From JBFJKD01 sp041600415 (lineage in GTDB: Bacteria > Pseudomonadota > Gammaproteobacteria > Pseudomonadales > Porticoccaceae), in assembly GCA_041600415.1 (NCBI GenBank), contig JBFIKF010000001.1, forward strand, positions 62,001-126,000: DNA of 64,000 bases. The letters run 5' to 3'. The notes below the pieces were generated by a model. That model saw only the letters and a program-made list of their open reading frames with translations, was not told the origin of the DNA and ran no database searches. This document shows, piece by piece, positions 1 through 7,610 of the stretch (positions within the stretch are counted from its first letter, which is position 1; each line of letters opens with the position of its first letter). The position numbers and the translations under genes were made by a program.

Positions 1-464
1 TTGATGCCTTCCAGCGGCATGGGGGAAAAGAGGCTTTGACCGCCGCCACCGGCGCCCATCAGCACCATCTTAGCGAGGCGATCCGGATACGCTAACGCGA
101 AGCTGAGGGCCGTGGCGCCACCCATGGAATTACCCACCAGATGCGCTTTTTCAATACCCAACTCATCCATCAATCCCTTCACGGCTTCTGCATTGAGGAC
201 ATCCCGCGGCTTGTCGGCCACCACGGCGTCGGACTTATTGAAGCCAGGACAATCCAGTAAAATGGTTCGATAGTGGGCCGCAAAAGCGTCCACATTACGG
301 GAAAAATTGCTCCACCCTGCAGCACCGGGCCCCCCACCGTGCAGCATAATGACGGTCTCTCCGCTACCCGCTTCGTTGTAATGCAAATTCAGGCCTATGT
401 TTTTGGCGCGAACCATTTTGCTGGTATTTTCTTCGGTTAACGTTGCCACTTTTGGTATCTCCAT
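1..464 (-). CDS. meta-cleavage-product hydrolase (alpha/beta hydrolase, BphD/HsaD type), 3' end outside window
   Basis: N-terminal about 155 residues of a C-C bond hydrolase; the rest lies beyond the left edge. Seen: oxyanion-hole stretch LHGGGPGAAGWSNF, the strand-turn LLDCPGFNKSD, and the nucleophile elbow GNSMGG (Ser in G-x-S-x-G). Family knowledge: this combination marks BphD/HsaD/TesD-type enzymes, which hydrolyse ring-cleavage products of aromatic or steroid catabolism in the cytoplasm. The ATG at 464 is used because it is the first start; a second in-frame ATG lies 15 codons further in. It follows the SDR gene by 57 bases on the same strand, so the two are probably cotranscribed. The His and Asp of the triad fall outside the window, and the substrate (biphenyl-like or steroid) cannot be decided. 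Confidence 0.85.
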   Translation of the reverse strand, partial: MEIPKVATLTEENTSKMVRAKNIGLNLHYNEAGSGETVIMLHGGGPGAAGWSNFSRNVDAFAAHYRTILLDCPGFNKSDAVVADKPRDVLNAEAVKGLMDELGIEKAHLVGNSMGGATALSFALAYPDRLAKMVLMGAGGGGQSLFSPMPLEGI

Positions 465-521
465 TTTTAGTTAAAAACTGTGTGCGCCGCTTACATTCTC
501 GATTTACTATTGAGCCTGCTT

Positions 522-1463
522 TTATTCTTCCGGTTGCGCGGGCGCAGGATTCTTATATTCCACCAGCAACGTGGAAGGAACCGCGGCAATAAAGTCTTCC
601 ACAGTAAACAGACCGTCGTTCTCTGTTTTGAACAGCGCCTTCGCCTCCACCGGCTCCGAGTAAATGGATACTCGTCCTTTTTCGGCGTGAAAAATTTGAC
701 CGTTAATGCCGCTTGCGGCGTCGGTGCCAAGGTAGCAAATAAACGGCGCGATGTATTCGGGCCCCGGCATGGCAATCATACTTTCATAGCGCGCTTTGGA
801 TATGAGGCCCGCTTTGTAACGCTTTTTCATACCCTCGATAACGCCCTGATCCAGCGTCATACGGGTCGCAGCCATCGGGCAAATGGCATTTGCGGTAACG
901 CCGTAGCGGCCCAGCTCCCGTGCCAGCGCCCGGGTAAAGCTGACGATACCTCCCTTTGCCGCAGCGTAATTCGCCTGCCCCACGCTGCCACGCCATGCGT
1001 CCGAAGAGAAATTTACAATTCGGCCCGAGCGCTGACCACGCATCACCTTGCTAGCGTGGTGACACATATTGTAGTGACCTTTAAGGTGCACGCGAATGAC
1101 CGTGTCCCAGTCGTCTTCCCCAAGGTTCCAGATCATGCGTTCGCGCAATACGCCCGCGCAATTCACCACTATATCCAGACGACCAAATTCGGCGATGCAC
1201 TGGCCAATAATATCGCTCGCTGCCTGGTATTCATCCACCGGTAACATACAGGCACTGGCCGCGCCATCGAACGCTCTGATTTCCTCAACCACCTGTTGTG
1301 CAGGGGTTCCCTCAATTTCGTGCCCACCGCGATCGGCGCCGGGATCGACCACCAACACACTGGCGCCTTGCTGTGCCAGCGCCAGCGCGACTGCGCGACC
1401 AATCCCGCGACCCGCACCGGTAACGACAGCGGCTTTGCCCGATAAATTTTGCGGCGCGGTCAT
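522..1463 (-). CDS. short-chain dehydrogenase/reductase, 17beta-HSD / (3R)-hydroxyacyl-CoA dehydrogenase-like
   Basis: A 313-residue SDR. Seen: cofactor motif TGAGRGIGRA near the N-terminus, NCAG at the NNAG position, and active-site YAAAK. It has about 60 residues beyond the usual SDR length, including GQIFHAEKGRVSIYSEP. Family knowledge: that tail and length recall the dehydrogenase unit of multifunctional enzyme 2 and mycobacterial ChsB1, which oxidise hydroxyacyl-CoA esters including steroid side chains. The ATG at 1463 is preceded by GGAG at good spacing and begins right before the Rossmann fold; an open frame continues about 40 codons upstream but has no SDR character. It lies between a GNAT-like gene and the C-C hydrolase in one orientation, suggesting a small catabolic operon. 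The exact substrate is inferred only. Confidence 0.85.
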   Translation of the reverse strand: MTAPQNLSGKAAVVTGAGRGIGRAVALALAQQGASVLVVDPGADRGGHEIEGTPAQQVVEEIRAFDGAASACMLPVDEYQAASDIIGQCIAEFGRLDIVVNCAGVLRERMIWNLGEDDWDTVIRVHLKGHYNMCHHASKVMRGQRSGRIVNFSSDAWRGSVGQANYAAAKGGIVSFTRALARELGRYGVTANAICPMAATRMTLDQGVIEGMKKRYKAGLISKARYESMIAMPGPEYIAPFICYLGTDAASGINGQIFHAEKGRVSIYSEPVEAKALFKTENDGLFTVEDFIAAVPSTLLVEYKNPAPAQPEE

Positions 1464-1527
1464 CAACTGCCTCCAATGAGAGGTTAACTTAAACTGTAAC
1501 GTTAGATACTCAGGGCATAAACCAAAT

Positions 1528-2034
1528 TTAATCTTTGAATTTAGCTCCGTCGAACCAGGCGATACGCAGATGCTCGCCTTTTTCATTAACGCCCATAAAG
1601 GTACCCGCGGGAGATACCCCCTGCCGACGGGCTTTTTGTAAAATGGGGCTTTCCGTTACCGTAAAAAGCCCTTTGGCGGACGTATCCTCGCCACTGACAA
1701 AGCGCTGGTTGAGATATTGCCTCGATGTCCGTACCAATGCTGTACCAATTTGTTTCTGACGCCAGTTCTCAGCGACATAATGGCGGTAGTAGTACACCAC
1801 GTTATTCAGTAATCGCGGTACCGCCATCTTGACGGCGGTGGCCACGCCGACAATATCGCCGCTATCAGTTGCGCGACAAACTACCAGCACTTGCTTCACA
1901 CGCCGCGCCGCTAAATCCGGATTGGGCAATGCCCCTTCGCGCTGCCAGAACGCGCATATTTCTTCACTCAGTGCCGGCGTAATATTCTGCCAGATCACCT
2001 CCATTTTGAACTCGTCTTGCTCCATAACAGCCAT
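1528..2034 (-). CDS. GNAT-like protein, paralogue 1 of 3
   Basis: About 168 residues, one of three related proteins in this window. All share a central LLNNV-YYYR strand, a segment RF-SG-DT--KG and a C-terminal GV---G----WF-GA block. This copy shows RQKQIGTAL after the YYYR strand, close to the R/Q-x-x-G-x-G/A acetyl-CoA loop of GNAT acetyltransferases, so an N-acyltransferase fold is likely, though the loop is imperfect. The start at 2034 has AAGGG eight bases upstream; a GTG at 2043 and an ATG at 2025 are alternatives. It is the first gene of the minus-strand group with the SDR and C-C hydrolase, and is divergent from tetR. Substrate and function unknown. Its C-terminal region differs from the other two copies, which share VVGGIDH-FIGV. 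Confidence 0.7.
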   Translation of the reverse strand: MAVMEQDEFKMEVIWQNITPALSEEICAFWQREGALPNPDLAARRVKQVLVVCRATDSGDIVGVATAVKMAVPRLLNNVVYYYRHYVAENWRQKQIGTALVRTSRQYLNQRFVSGEDTSAKGLFTVTESPILQKARRQGVSPAGTFMGVNEKGEHLRIAWFDGAKFKD

Positions 2035-2261
2035 TAAAATCACCCTTGTGCTCGTTTAAACTGCCATATTATTCGTTAACTACACGGTGAGCAGACCAGG
2101 CTCGCACCCACGCGCACTCAACAAAGCGCGTCAATATATCATAGCCCGCCCGGGTCGAACCGTCGTCCGGCCGGCCGTTCAACAAGGGTAGCAATCGAAC
2201 CAACCTGGCGCTAACTAATCAGTCACCACACTAACGACGCCCCCGGGGATGTTGTAGCTTC

Positions 2262-2290
2262 TTGACTAGAATGAATATTCGTTCTAGCAT
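2262..2290 (+). promoter_or_regulatory. tetR promoter with palindromic operator in the spacer
   Basis: Seen: TTGACT (2262-2267), 17 bases, then TAGCAT (2285-2290), a good sigma70 layout. A 22-base near-perfect palindrome (2266-2287, arms CTAGAA-GAATA / TATTC-TTCTAG with one symmetric mismatch) covers the -35 edge, the spacer and part of the -10. A repressor bound here would block RNA polymerase. The expected transcription start (2296-2298) coincides with the tetR ATG at 2297, so the mRNA would be leaderless. The same palindrome recurs at 2930-2951, which makes autoregulation by TetR the simplest reading. Divergent control of the gene at 2034 is possible but less direct. Confidence 0.75.
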
Positions 2291-2296
2291 CTGGTT

Positions 2297-2908
2297 ATGC
2301 CGCCCCTAGCTCCGACAGCCAAATCGCTATCCGCTACCCCGGCGACCCGTACCAGTCGAGGGCGAGTGTTAGATGTAGCGTTACAACTATTCTCCACGCG
2401 TGGGTTTTTTAACACGACCGTACAGGATATTGCCCGTGAAGCTGAAGTCAGCATCGGCTCTATTTACCACCATTTCCAGGACAAGGAAGCAATTGGCAGG
2501 GCGCTGTATGACCACCTGGTGGCGCGCATGGCAAATGCCCTTGACGCCATTGCAAAAACTCACACCACCGCCCACGACCAATGCAGGGCGGTGGTAGAAC
2601 TGTTATTTCAACTTGCCGAAGAAGAGCCCGCGCTGATGGCCTATATGCTGCACACGCAGCATCAGGAGTTTATGCCCGGACAGGCGCCGGTGTGCTCGTC
2701 GCAGCCATTCACACAGATGCGTGCCATGGTGGCAGCTGGCATGGAAACTGGCGAAATCAGGCCCATGGATTCATTAGTAGCGGCAACCACTCTGTTTGGG
2801 GGACCCCTGAGAATGATTTCTCTGCGCCTTGATAAAATTCTCGAAATCCCACTACAACGCTACACCAACCCGGTGTGGGAGGCCGCCTGGCGCGCTATCG
2901 CCACCTGA
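2297..2908 (+). CDS. TetR/AcrR family transcriptional regulator
   Basis: A 203-residue regulator. Seen: an N-terminal TetR DNA-binding domain at about residues 20-66 with the recognition region DIAREAEVSIGSIYHHF, followed by an all-helical ligand-binding half of usual length. Family knowledge: TetR proteins repress nearby genes until a small ligand binds. The context is clear: matching palindromes lie in its own promoter and in front of the DsrE gene that follows, so it probably controls itself and the DsrE-TusA-methyltransferase run, and perhaps the divergent SDR/hydrolase genes. No Shine-Dalgarno sequence precedes the ATG, consistent with the leaderless transcript predicted from the promoter. 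The ligand is unknown; an acyl-CoA or an aromatic/steroid intermediate would fit the neighbourhood. Confidence 0.9.
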   Translation: MPPLAPTAKSLSATPATRTSRGRVLDVALQLFSTRGFFNTTVQDIAREAEVSIGSIYHHFQDKEAIGRALYDHLVARMANALDAIAKTHTTAHDQCRAVVELLFQLAEEEPALMAYMLHTQHQEFMPGQAPVCSSQPFTQMRAMVAAGMETGEIRPMDSLVAATTLFGGPLRMISLRLDKILEIPLQRYTNPVWEAAWRAIAT

Positions 2909-2929
2909 CGGATCTTTTTTTAGTCGCAA

Positions 2930-2951
2930 CTAGAACGAATATTCATTCTAT
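2930..2951 (+). promoter_or_regulatory. second TetR operator, upstream of the DsrE gene
   Basis: A 22-base element matching the tetR-promoter palindrome in reverse complement (arms CTAGAACGAATA / TATTCATTCTA), with only the last base off symmetry. It starts 21 bases after the tetR stop codon and ends just before the ribosome-binding site AGGAG of the DsrE-like gene. A -10-like TTCTAT lies at its right end. That two copies of so specific a sequence flank tetR is strong evidence for an operator pair. Confidence 0.75.
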
Positions 2952-2962
2952 TAGGAGATATT

Positions 2963-3379
2963 ATGCAATCCATGGCCATTATCGTCCGCGACGACAGCTA
3001 CGACAAAATCCTTACACCGCTCTCCTTCGCCTATCTACAGGCGGCCGAAGGTACCCAGGTGGATATGCTATTTGTAAACTGGGCCGTCAGAGCGCTCACC
3101 GCAGAGGGTGCCCGTGCGCTCAAAGTAGACGGGCAGCACGCCGACCAGGACGCCTGGGTGCGCCAGCAAGTAGCCAAGGCCGGCTTGCCACCCGATATAT
3201 ACGACATAATCAAAGCCATGAAAAACACCAGTATTGTGAATCTGTATGCTTGCAGCCTGGCCGCGACGATTTTCGATGTGAGCAAAGACAATTTAATCCC
3301 GGAGGCCGAGGCTATTGTAGGCGCCTCGTGGTTTCTGCACGAAAAGGCCGCCAAAGCCGATCACTATCAATATTTTTAA
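2963..3379 (+). CDS. DsrE/DsrF-like sulfur-relay family protein
   Basis: A 138-residue cytoplasmic protein of the DsrE/F fold: an N-terminal strand MAIIVRDDS, a nucleotide-like turn, and a late strand ending IVNLYACSLA with Cys97, the only cysteine in the protein. Family knowledge: DsrE-like proteins carry persulfide sulfur on such a cysteine and exchange it with TusA partners; many stand-alone members are uncharacterised. It begins after AGGAG at ideal spacing, directly behind a TetR operator, and is followed 25 bases later by a TusA homologue, so a sulfur-transfer pair is the natural inference. No dsrAB, dsrC or tusBCD genes occur in the window, so the acceptor is unknown. Confidence 0.8.
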   Translation: MQSMAIIVRDDSYDKILTPLSFAYLQAAEGTQVDMLFVNWAVRALTAEGARALKVDGQHADQDAWVRQQVAKAGLPPDIYDIIKAMKNTSIVNLYACSLAATIFDVSKDNLIPEAEAIVGASWFLHEKAAKADHYQYF

Positions 3380-3404
3380 GTAAACGACTACCCTGGAGAA
3401 GGCG

Positions 3405-3653
3405 ATGACGACCATAAAATTTGACCACACCGTCGATACGTCCGGCAAATGTTGCCCCATGCCTATGGTTGAGACAAACGCGGCGATCAATGCCATGCAA
3501 CCGGGCCAGGTGCTGGAAATCATCGCCACCGACCCGGCGATTAAATGGGATTTGCCGTCCTGGTGCGAACGCACGGGCAACGCCATGCTTGAACAGAGCG
3601 AGGTGAATGGCGCGCTACGCTACTATATCCGCAAGGGCAGTACCGCCATTTAG
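3405..3653 (+). CDS. TusA/SirA-family sulfurtransferase
   Basis: An 82-residue protein with the TusA signature: an N-terminal Asp-Thr-Ser-Gly-Lys followed by Cys16-Cys17-Pro-Met-Pro, giving the C-P-x-P motif whose Cys carries persulfide in the family. A second region, ATDPAIKWDLPSWCERTGN, matches the conserved Asp-Pro and the later Trp-Cys segment. Length is normal for TusA. It follows the DsrE-like gene with its own GGAG site and precedes a methyltransferase. The doubled cysteine is slightly unusual. Inference: it receives or donates sulfur with the DsrE neighbour; the target (tRNA thiolation, cofactor or other) is not shown by the sequence. Confidence 0.85.
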   Translation: MTTIKFDHTVDTSGKCCPMPMVETNAAINAMQPGQVLEIIATDPAIKWDLPSWCERTGNAMLEQSEVNGALRYYIRKGSTAI

Positions 3654-3714
3654 GGCTTGCAGTAGAGTAATTATATTCCCAAACTTAGCCAACCGGTTTT
3701 CGACGGAGTATTTT

Positions 3715-4317
3715 ATGGCGGATCATTTTGCCGAAAAATCCCGGGATTGGGATGTTAATGATGTGGTGAAAGGCCTGTCTACAACCATAGGTCCGGCGAT
3801 AATCCAGCACATCGCACTCACCACTGACATGGAGGTGCTCGACTTCGGCGCAGGTACCGGTTTAATCAGCGCGCATATCGCACCGCGGGTCAACAAGATT
3901 GTGGCGGTGGACATTTCTGCCGCAATGCTGGACAAACTGGTCGCCAAGACCGAGCTCAAGGGCAAGGTTGAAGCCGTTTGTCAGGACATCACTACCGTAC
4001 CGCTGGCGCAACGGTTTGACCTGATTGTGAGTGCTATGGCGATGCATCACGTACCCGACACCAACCAGCTCATACTGACATTTGCCAAACATTTAAAACC
4101 GGGCGGCCAAATAGCCCTGGCGGATCTCGATGCGGAGGACGGCACCTTTCATCCAGAAAATACGGCTGGCGTTTATCACTCAGGTTTCGACAGAGCCGAG
4201 CTACAGCAGGTGTTGGAACACCATGATTTTGGCAATATTCATTTTTTTACGCCACACACCGTTGCCAAAAATAATAAGTTATACCCGGTGTGTCTGGTAA
4301 CCGCGACCAAACATTGA
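3715..4317 (+). CDS. class I SAM-dependent methyltransferase
   Basis: A 200-residue methyltransferase. Seen: motif I VLDFGAGTGLIS, the acidic end of strand 2 IVAVDIS, a motif II-like DLIVSAMAMHHVPD and LKPGGQIALADLD. The ATG at 3715 has GGAG upstream; the open frame runs further 5' but those codons overlap the end of the TusA gene and look noncoding. Family knowledge: this UbiE/Methyltransf_11-like group methylates small molecules. It is third in the TetR-controlled run after DsrE and TusA. A thiol or sulfide methyltransferase would make sense beside two sulfur carriers, but that is inference. Confidence 0.85.
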   Translation: MADHFAEKSRDWDVNDVVKGLSTTIGPAIIQHIALTTDMEVLDFGAGTGLISAHIAPRVNKIVAVDISAAMLDKLVAKTELKGKVEAVCQDITTVPLAQRFDLIVSAMAMHHVPDTNQLILTFAKHLKPGGQIALADLDAEDGTFHPENTAGVYHSGFDRAELQQVLEHHDFGNIHFFTPHTVAKNNKLYPVCLVTATKH

Positions 4318-4438
4318 GGCGTCCAGCATTGGCCCGGGGATTTTAATACCCGCCAACGCGAATCTTGTACAGGCTTTGTGGTATCACGTATTGAACCACC
4401 CTTAGCAAGTCCGTGACTTTATTGCCGGAGATCGTACC

Positions 4439-5296
4439 ATGGCTGACCACGTAGCTCTCAGGGCGGGCAACGTTGCGGTAATAAGCGGGGCGGCGGATGG
4501 TATTGGGTTCGCAGCCGCGCAACGATTTGCCGAGTTGGGCATGCATGTCCTGCTGGCGGACATCGATACAGTCGCCCTTGAACGAGCGGCTGCGGCGCTC
4601 GACAAAATACTGCCCGAGCCAGAGGGACAAATCGCCACATATACCCTGGACGTCGCGCATTATTCCCAGGTGTGCGCGTTCAAAGAGTATGCATACGCGA
4701 TCTTTGGTCAGGTCGATGTACTGATGAACAATGCCGGCACCAGCGCCAAAACCAACAGCTGGAATTCGTTGACCGCGTGGCAACGCATTATTGACGTCAA
4801 TCTGTGGGGTGTCATTTACGGGGTGCAGGCTTTTACGCAGGCCATGATCGACCAGCATACACCGGCGTTGATTATCAACACCGGGTCAAAACAAGGCATC
4901 ACCAACCCGCCCGGCAACCCCGCTTACAATGTCAGTAAAGCCGGCGTTAAATCCGTGACGGAAAGCCTGCAACACGAACTGCGCAACACCGAAAACTGTC
5001 TCGTTAGTGCACACCTGTTAGTACCGGGATTTACCTACACCGGAATGATCAAACAGCATCTCGCAAAAAAACCCGCGAGCGCGTGGGAACCCTCGCAGGT
5101 GGTGGACTATATGGTGAAGGCGATCAATCGTGGCAGCTTTTATATCATCTGTCCGGACAATGAGGTGTCGTCAGCGGAAGACGCACGACGCATTCTGTGG
5201 GGCGCCGGTGATCTGGCGCAGGACCGTCCGGCCCTATCCCGCTGGGATACGGAGTACGAAGCGGCATTTAAGTCTTTTAAATTAACTGAGAAATAG
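4439..5296 (+). CDS. short-chain dehydrogenase/reductase (SDR)
   Basis: A 285-residue SDR. Seen: ISGAADGIGFAA in the cofactor-binding position, NNAGTS, an N-x-S-K-type active site with YNVSK, and PGFTYTGM after it. The C-terminal tail (from about residue 230) is longer than usual and contains NRGSFYIICPDNEV, a feature of SDRs that act on bulky hydrophobic alcohols or ketones. The start has GGAG nine bases upstream. It is separated from the methyltransferase by about 120 bases and converges on the oxidoreductase gene that follows. It may belong to the TetR regulon or to the hydroxylase pathway; the substrate is unknown. Confidence 0.85.
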   Translation: MADHVALRAGNVAVISGAADGIGFAAAQRFAELGMHVLLADIDTVALERAAAALDKILPEPEGQIATYTLDVAHYSQVCAFKEYAYAIFGQVDVLMNNAGTSAKTNSWNSLTAWQRIIDVNLWGVIYGVQAFTQAMIDQHTPALIINTGSKQGITNPPGNPAYNVSKAGVKSVTESLQHELRNTENCLVSAHLLVPGFTYTGMIKQHLAKKPASAWEPSQVVDYMVKAINRGSFYIICPDNEVSSAEDARRILWGAGDLAQDRPALSRWDTEYEAAFKSFKLTEK

Positions 5297-5401
5297 TCGA
5301 GCTCAGCTTGCCACTACCTGCCACCCGTTCCAGGGGCAACCCACGGACATCTTATTTTTTAAAAATCCAAAAGCTTTACGATTCGCGCCGATAAATTTGA
5401 T

Positions 5402-6448
5402 TTAAGGAGCAGGCAGACCACGGTCATAAAACCGATCCGCGTGAATCACGGCAGCTGATAGACCAGCGCTCAACAGCGCGCTTTCTGCCGCATCCACCAT
5501 AGGTGGTGGCCCACACAAATAGGCGTGATACGCGGCCAGATCAGCGACCCCGGCAATATGGTCGGACACAAACCCGCGCGCGCCCTGCCAGTCCGTATCC
5601 TCCGGTTCCGCCGACAGCACGGGGATATACTGAAACGTAGTCGGCCAGGCGGCGGCTAGCGCTTTTATTTCGGCAACGCAATACAGATCTTTTTGAGTAC
5701 GGGCACCATATAGCAGGGTAACCGGACGCACGCTCCCAGCCCACAATGCCTCGTCCAAAATGGACATCAACGGTGCCAGTCCGCTACCGCCGCCCACGCA
5801 CAGGATTGGCGCGTGGCTATCTTCGCGCAAATGGAAGTTACCCTGGGGTCCGCACACCGACATCTCGAGTCCAGCCCGCTCACCCTCAAATAGCCAGCCA
5901 GTAAACGCACCGTTGGGCACGCGCCGTATATGAAAATTGACGGTCTGCGCAGGCGCCCCCCTGGGAGCCGACGAAAACGAATAGCTACGCGCACCATCAA
6001 TGGCTGGGACTGACAGATCGGCGTATTGACCGGCAACAAACGACATCGGTTGTTTGAGGTTCACACTGAGTTGCACAATATCGTGGGACAACGGCGTGAC
6101 GGCGGCAATAATGCCGTCAATCCGGTTACTGTGAAACACTGGTTCAGGGGCGAGTTCGTCGAGAGCGATGGTAAGATCTGAGCGCGGCAAAGACTGGCAA
6201 CCCAAATGATACCCTGCGTCGAGCTGCTGTGTAGACAGGGCCAGCGCGGACGGGCGAATTTCTCTGACTCGACCTTCCTGCAACCGATAACGGCAGGTAC
6301 CACAGGTGCCTACTTTGCAGTCATGCGGCATGCGCAGTCCATTGGCAAGTGCCGCTTCCAGCACGGTCGCTCCGGGGTTAACCTCGAAACTAATGCCGTG
6401 TTCCGGCACCGCGATTCGATGGGATTTTTTCTTGAACAGGGAGAACAT
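5402..6448 (-). CDS. 2Fe-2S ferredoxin-FAD/NAD(P)H reductase, XylA/CymAb-type electron-transfer component
   Basis: A 348-residue fusion protein. Residues about 10-95 are a plant-type ferredoxin with Cys44-x4-Cys49-x2-Cys52 and Cys84 as cluster ligands. The rest is a ferredoxin-NADP reductase module: RSYSFSSAP binds FAD, GGGSGLAPLMSIL and CGPPPM bind NAD(P)H. Family knowledge: this layout is that of XylA (xylene monooxygenase) and related reductases, which pass electrons from NADH to a membrane di-iron hydroxylase. The hydroxylase gene lies directly upstream, 58 bases away on the same strand, so this is its partner with high likelihood. Confidence 0.9.
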   Translation of the reverse strand: MFSLFKKKSHRIAVPEHGISFEVNPGATVLEAALANGLRMPHDCKVGTCGTCRYRLQEGRVREIRPSALALSTQQLDAGYHLGCQSLPRSDLTIALDELAPEPVFHSNRIDGIIAAVTPLSHDIVQLSVNLKQPMSFVAGQYADLSVPAIDGARSYSFSSAPRGAPAQTVNFHIRRVPNGAFTGWLFEGERAGLEMSVCGPQGNFHLREDSHAPILCVGGGSGLAPLMSILDEALWAGSVRPVTLLYGARTQKDLYCVAEIKALAAAWPTTFQYIPVLSAEPEDTDWQGARGFVSDHIAGVADLAAYHAYLCGPPPMVDAAESALLSAGLSAAVIHADRFYDRGLPAP

Positions 6449-6506
6449 ACTGCGATCTCGGCATTACCGGGCGCCATGTGCGCTCGGCGTTAGGGTCAAC
6501 CTGAAT

Positions 6507-7610
6507 TCAGGCTGCGGCAGGTAGCCACTGTGGCCAGCCAGCATTGGCATTAGCCTGTCTGGCCAGTTCGCGCTCCTGGGGCGAAGCGAACCGCTTATCC
6601 CAGTCCTCGAGCCGGGGCTTGGCAATATATTTAAACCACAGCGGGGGAATGATTCCTGCCAGAAAACACAGAAACAGCGATGGCATCTGCGGCGCTTCCG
6701 GCTCGGGTTTGAGGGCGTAGAACGGGGTATCGCCATTGAGGTGGTGGTTGATATGGTTGGTGATTTCGGCGCCGAGAGGGCGCGCAATCATGCCGAGATG
6801 ATTCCACGCATGATGTTTTTCAATTGCAGCACCCTCGACCCGAAGCAAACCGTAATGCTGAAAATAATTAAATGCCTCGAGCAACATTTTCGACACGAAC
6901 ATCGCGGCCAGCGTGGTAACTCCGGCGGCGACGCCAGCGAAGGCACCTACCAGTAGCGGCACGGCCGCCTGCAGGGTCAGCTGCATCCACAGGTGATTGC
7001 GCCAGTTCCACGGCGAAAAACCTTGGCGACGCAGAGTTTGCGCCTCGGTTTCCCAGGTGTCCCTGTAGGCGCCCGCCGTGGCCTGCAGCATAAACGAATA
7101 TATGGTCTGGCCGCGCCGCGGAGTATCGCTGTCGAGCGCAGTATCGAGATGAATATGGTGGGTCATCACATGGGCAATATCGCGATTGGTATCGCCATAG
7201 AACGTACTCAGGAGCTTGGCCACAAAACGGGGAGTGGGGTGACGTCGATGCATCAACTCGTGGGCGACTGGCAACGTTGGCACCGCACTCAGCCACACCA
7301 GCGACAGCAGTGAACCAACCAGTTGCGACGTGGCTCCAGGGGCGCCGACAATAACATTTGAACCACTTGCTACTGAATAGGCGAATGCAGCGTACAGTCC
7401 TATAAGCAGCGGTAGTTGCAAGTACAACGCACTATCGACAACGGCGGCGATGGCCTGGCGCGGCTTGATATCCCTGGGCAACAACACATCAAAAACCAGC
7501 AGCACAGCAAAGGTGCCGATACCAAACCAGACATATTGCCCGCCGAGCAGGAAGCCGAGTACGCCGGCAGCTGTCGTAACTGGAATAATGAAATATCGAA
7601 GTGAATCCAT
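6507..7610 (-). CDS. membrane-bound di-iron hydroxylase, XylM/CymAa/AlkB family
   Basis: A 367-residue integral membrane protein. The histidine boxes are all visible: HELMHRRH (about 117-124), HVMTHHIH (147-154), NYFQHYGL (248-255) and NHINHH (285-290). Hydrophobic segments sit at about 6-24, 27-43, 60-85, 97-115 and 210-245. Family knowledge: these ligands hold two irons that hydroxylate unactivated methyl or methylene groups; in XylM/CymAa the substrate is an aryl methyl group, in AlkB an alkane. The boxes deviate from classic AlkB and look closer to the XylM/CymAa branch (inference). The ATG at 7610 has GGAAAGGCG upstream; the longer open frame to 7823 lacks membrane character. The reductase follows, and two GNAT-like genes lie upstream. 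Confidence 0.88.
   Translation of the reverse strand: MDSLRYFIIPVTTAAGVLGFLLGGQYVWFGIGTFAVLLVFDVLLPRDIKPRQAIAAVVDSALYLQLPLLIGLYAAFAYSVASGSNVIVGAPGATSQLVGSLLSLVWLSAVPTLPVAHELMHRRHPTPRFVAKLLSTFYGDTNRDIAHVMTHHIHLDTALDSDTPRRGQTIYSFMLQATAGAYRDTWETEAQTLRRQGFSPWNWRNHLWMQLTLQAAVPLLVGAFAGVAAGVTTLAAMFVSKMLLEAFNYFQHYGLLRVEGAAIEKHHAWNHLGMIARPLGAEITNHINHHLNGDTPFYALKPEPEAPQMPSLFLCFLAGIIPPLWFKYIAKPRLEDWDKRFASPQERELARQANANAGWPQWLPAAA

Noticed and set aside
5297..5401. ATTTTTTAAAAAT between the converging SDR and reductase genes as a bidirectional terminator.
   Set aside because: It lacks a GC stem, so only an AT palindrome is seen.
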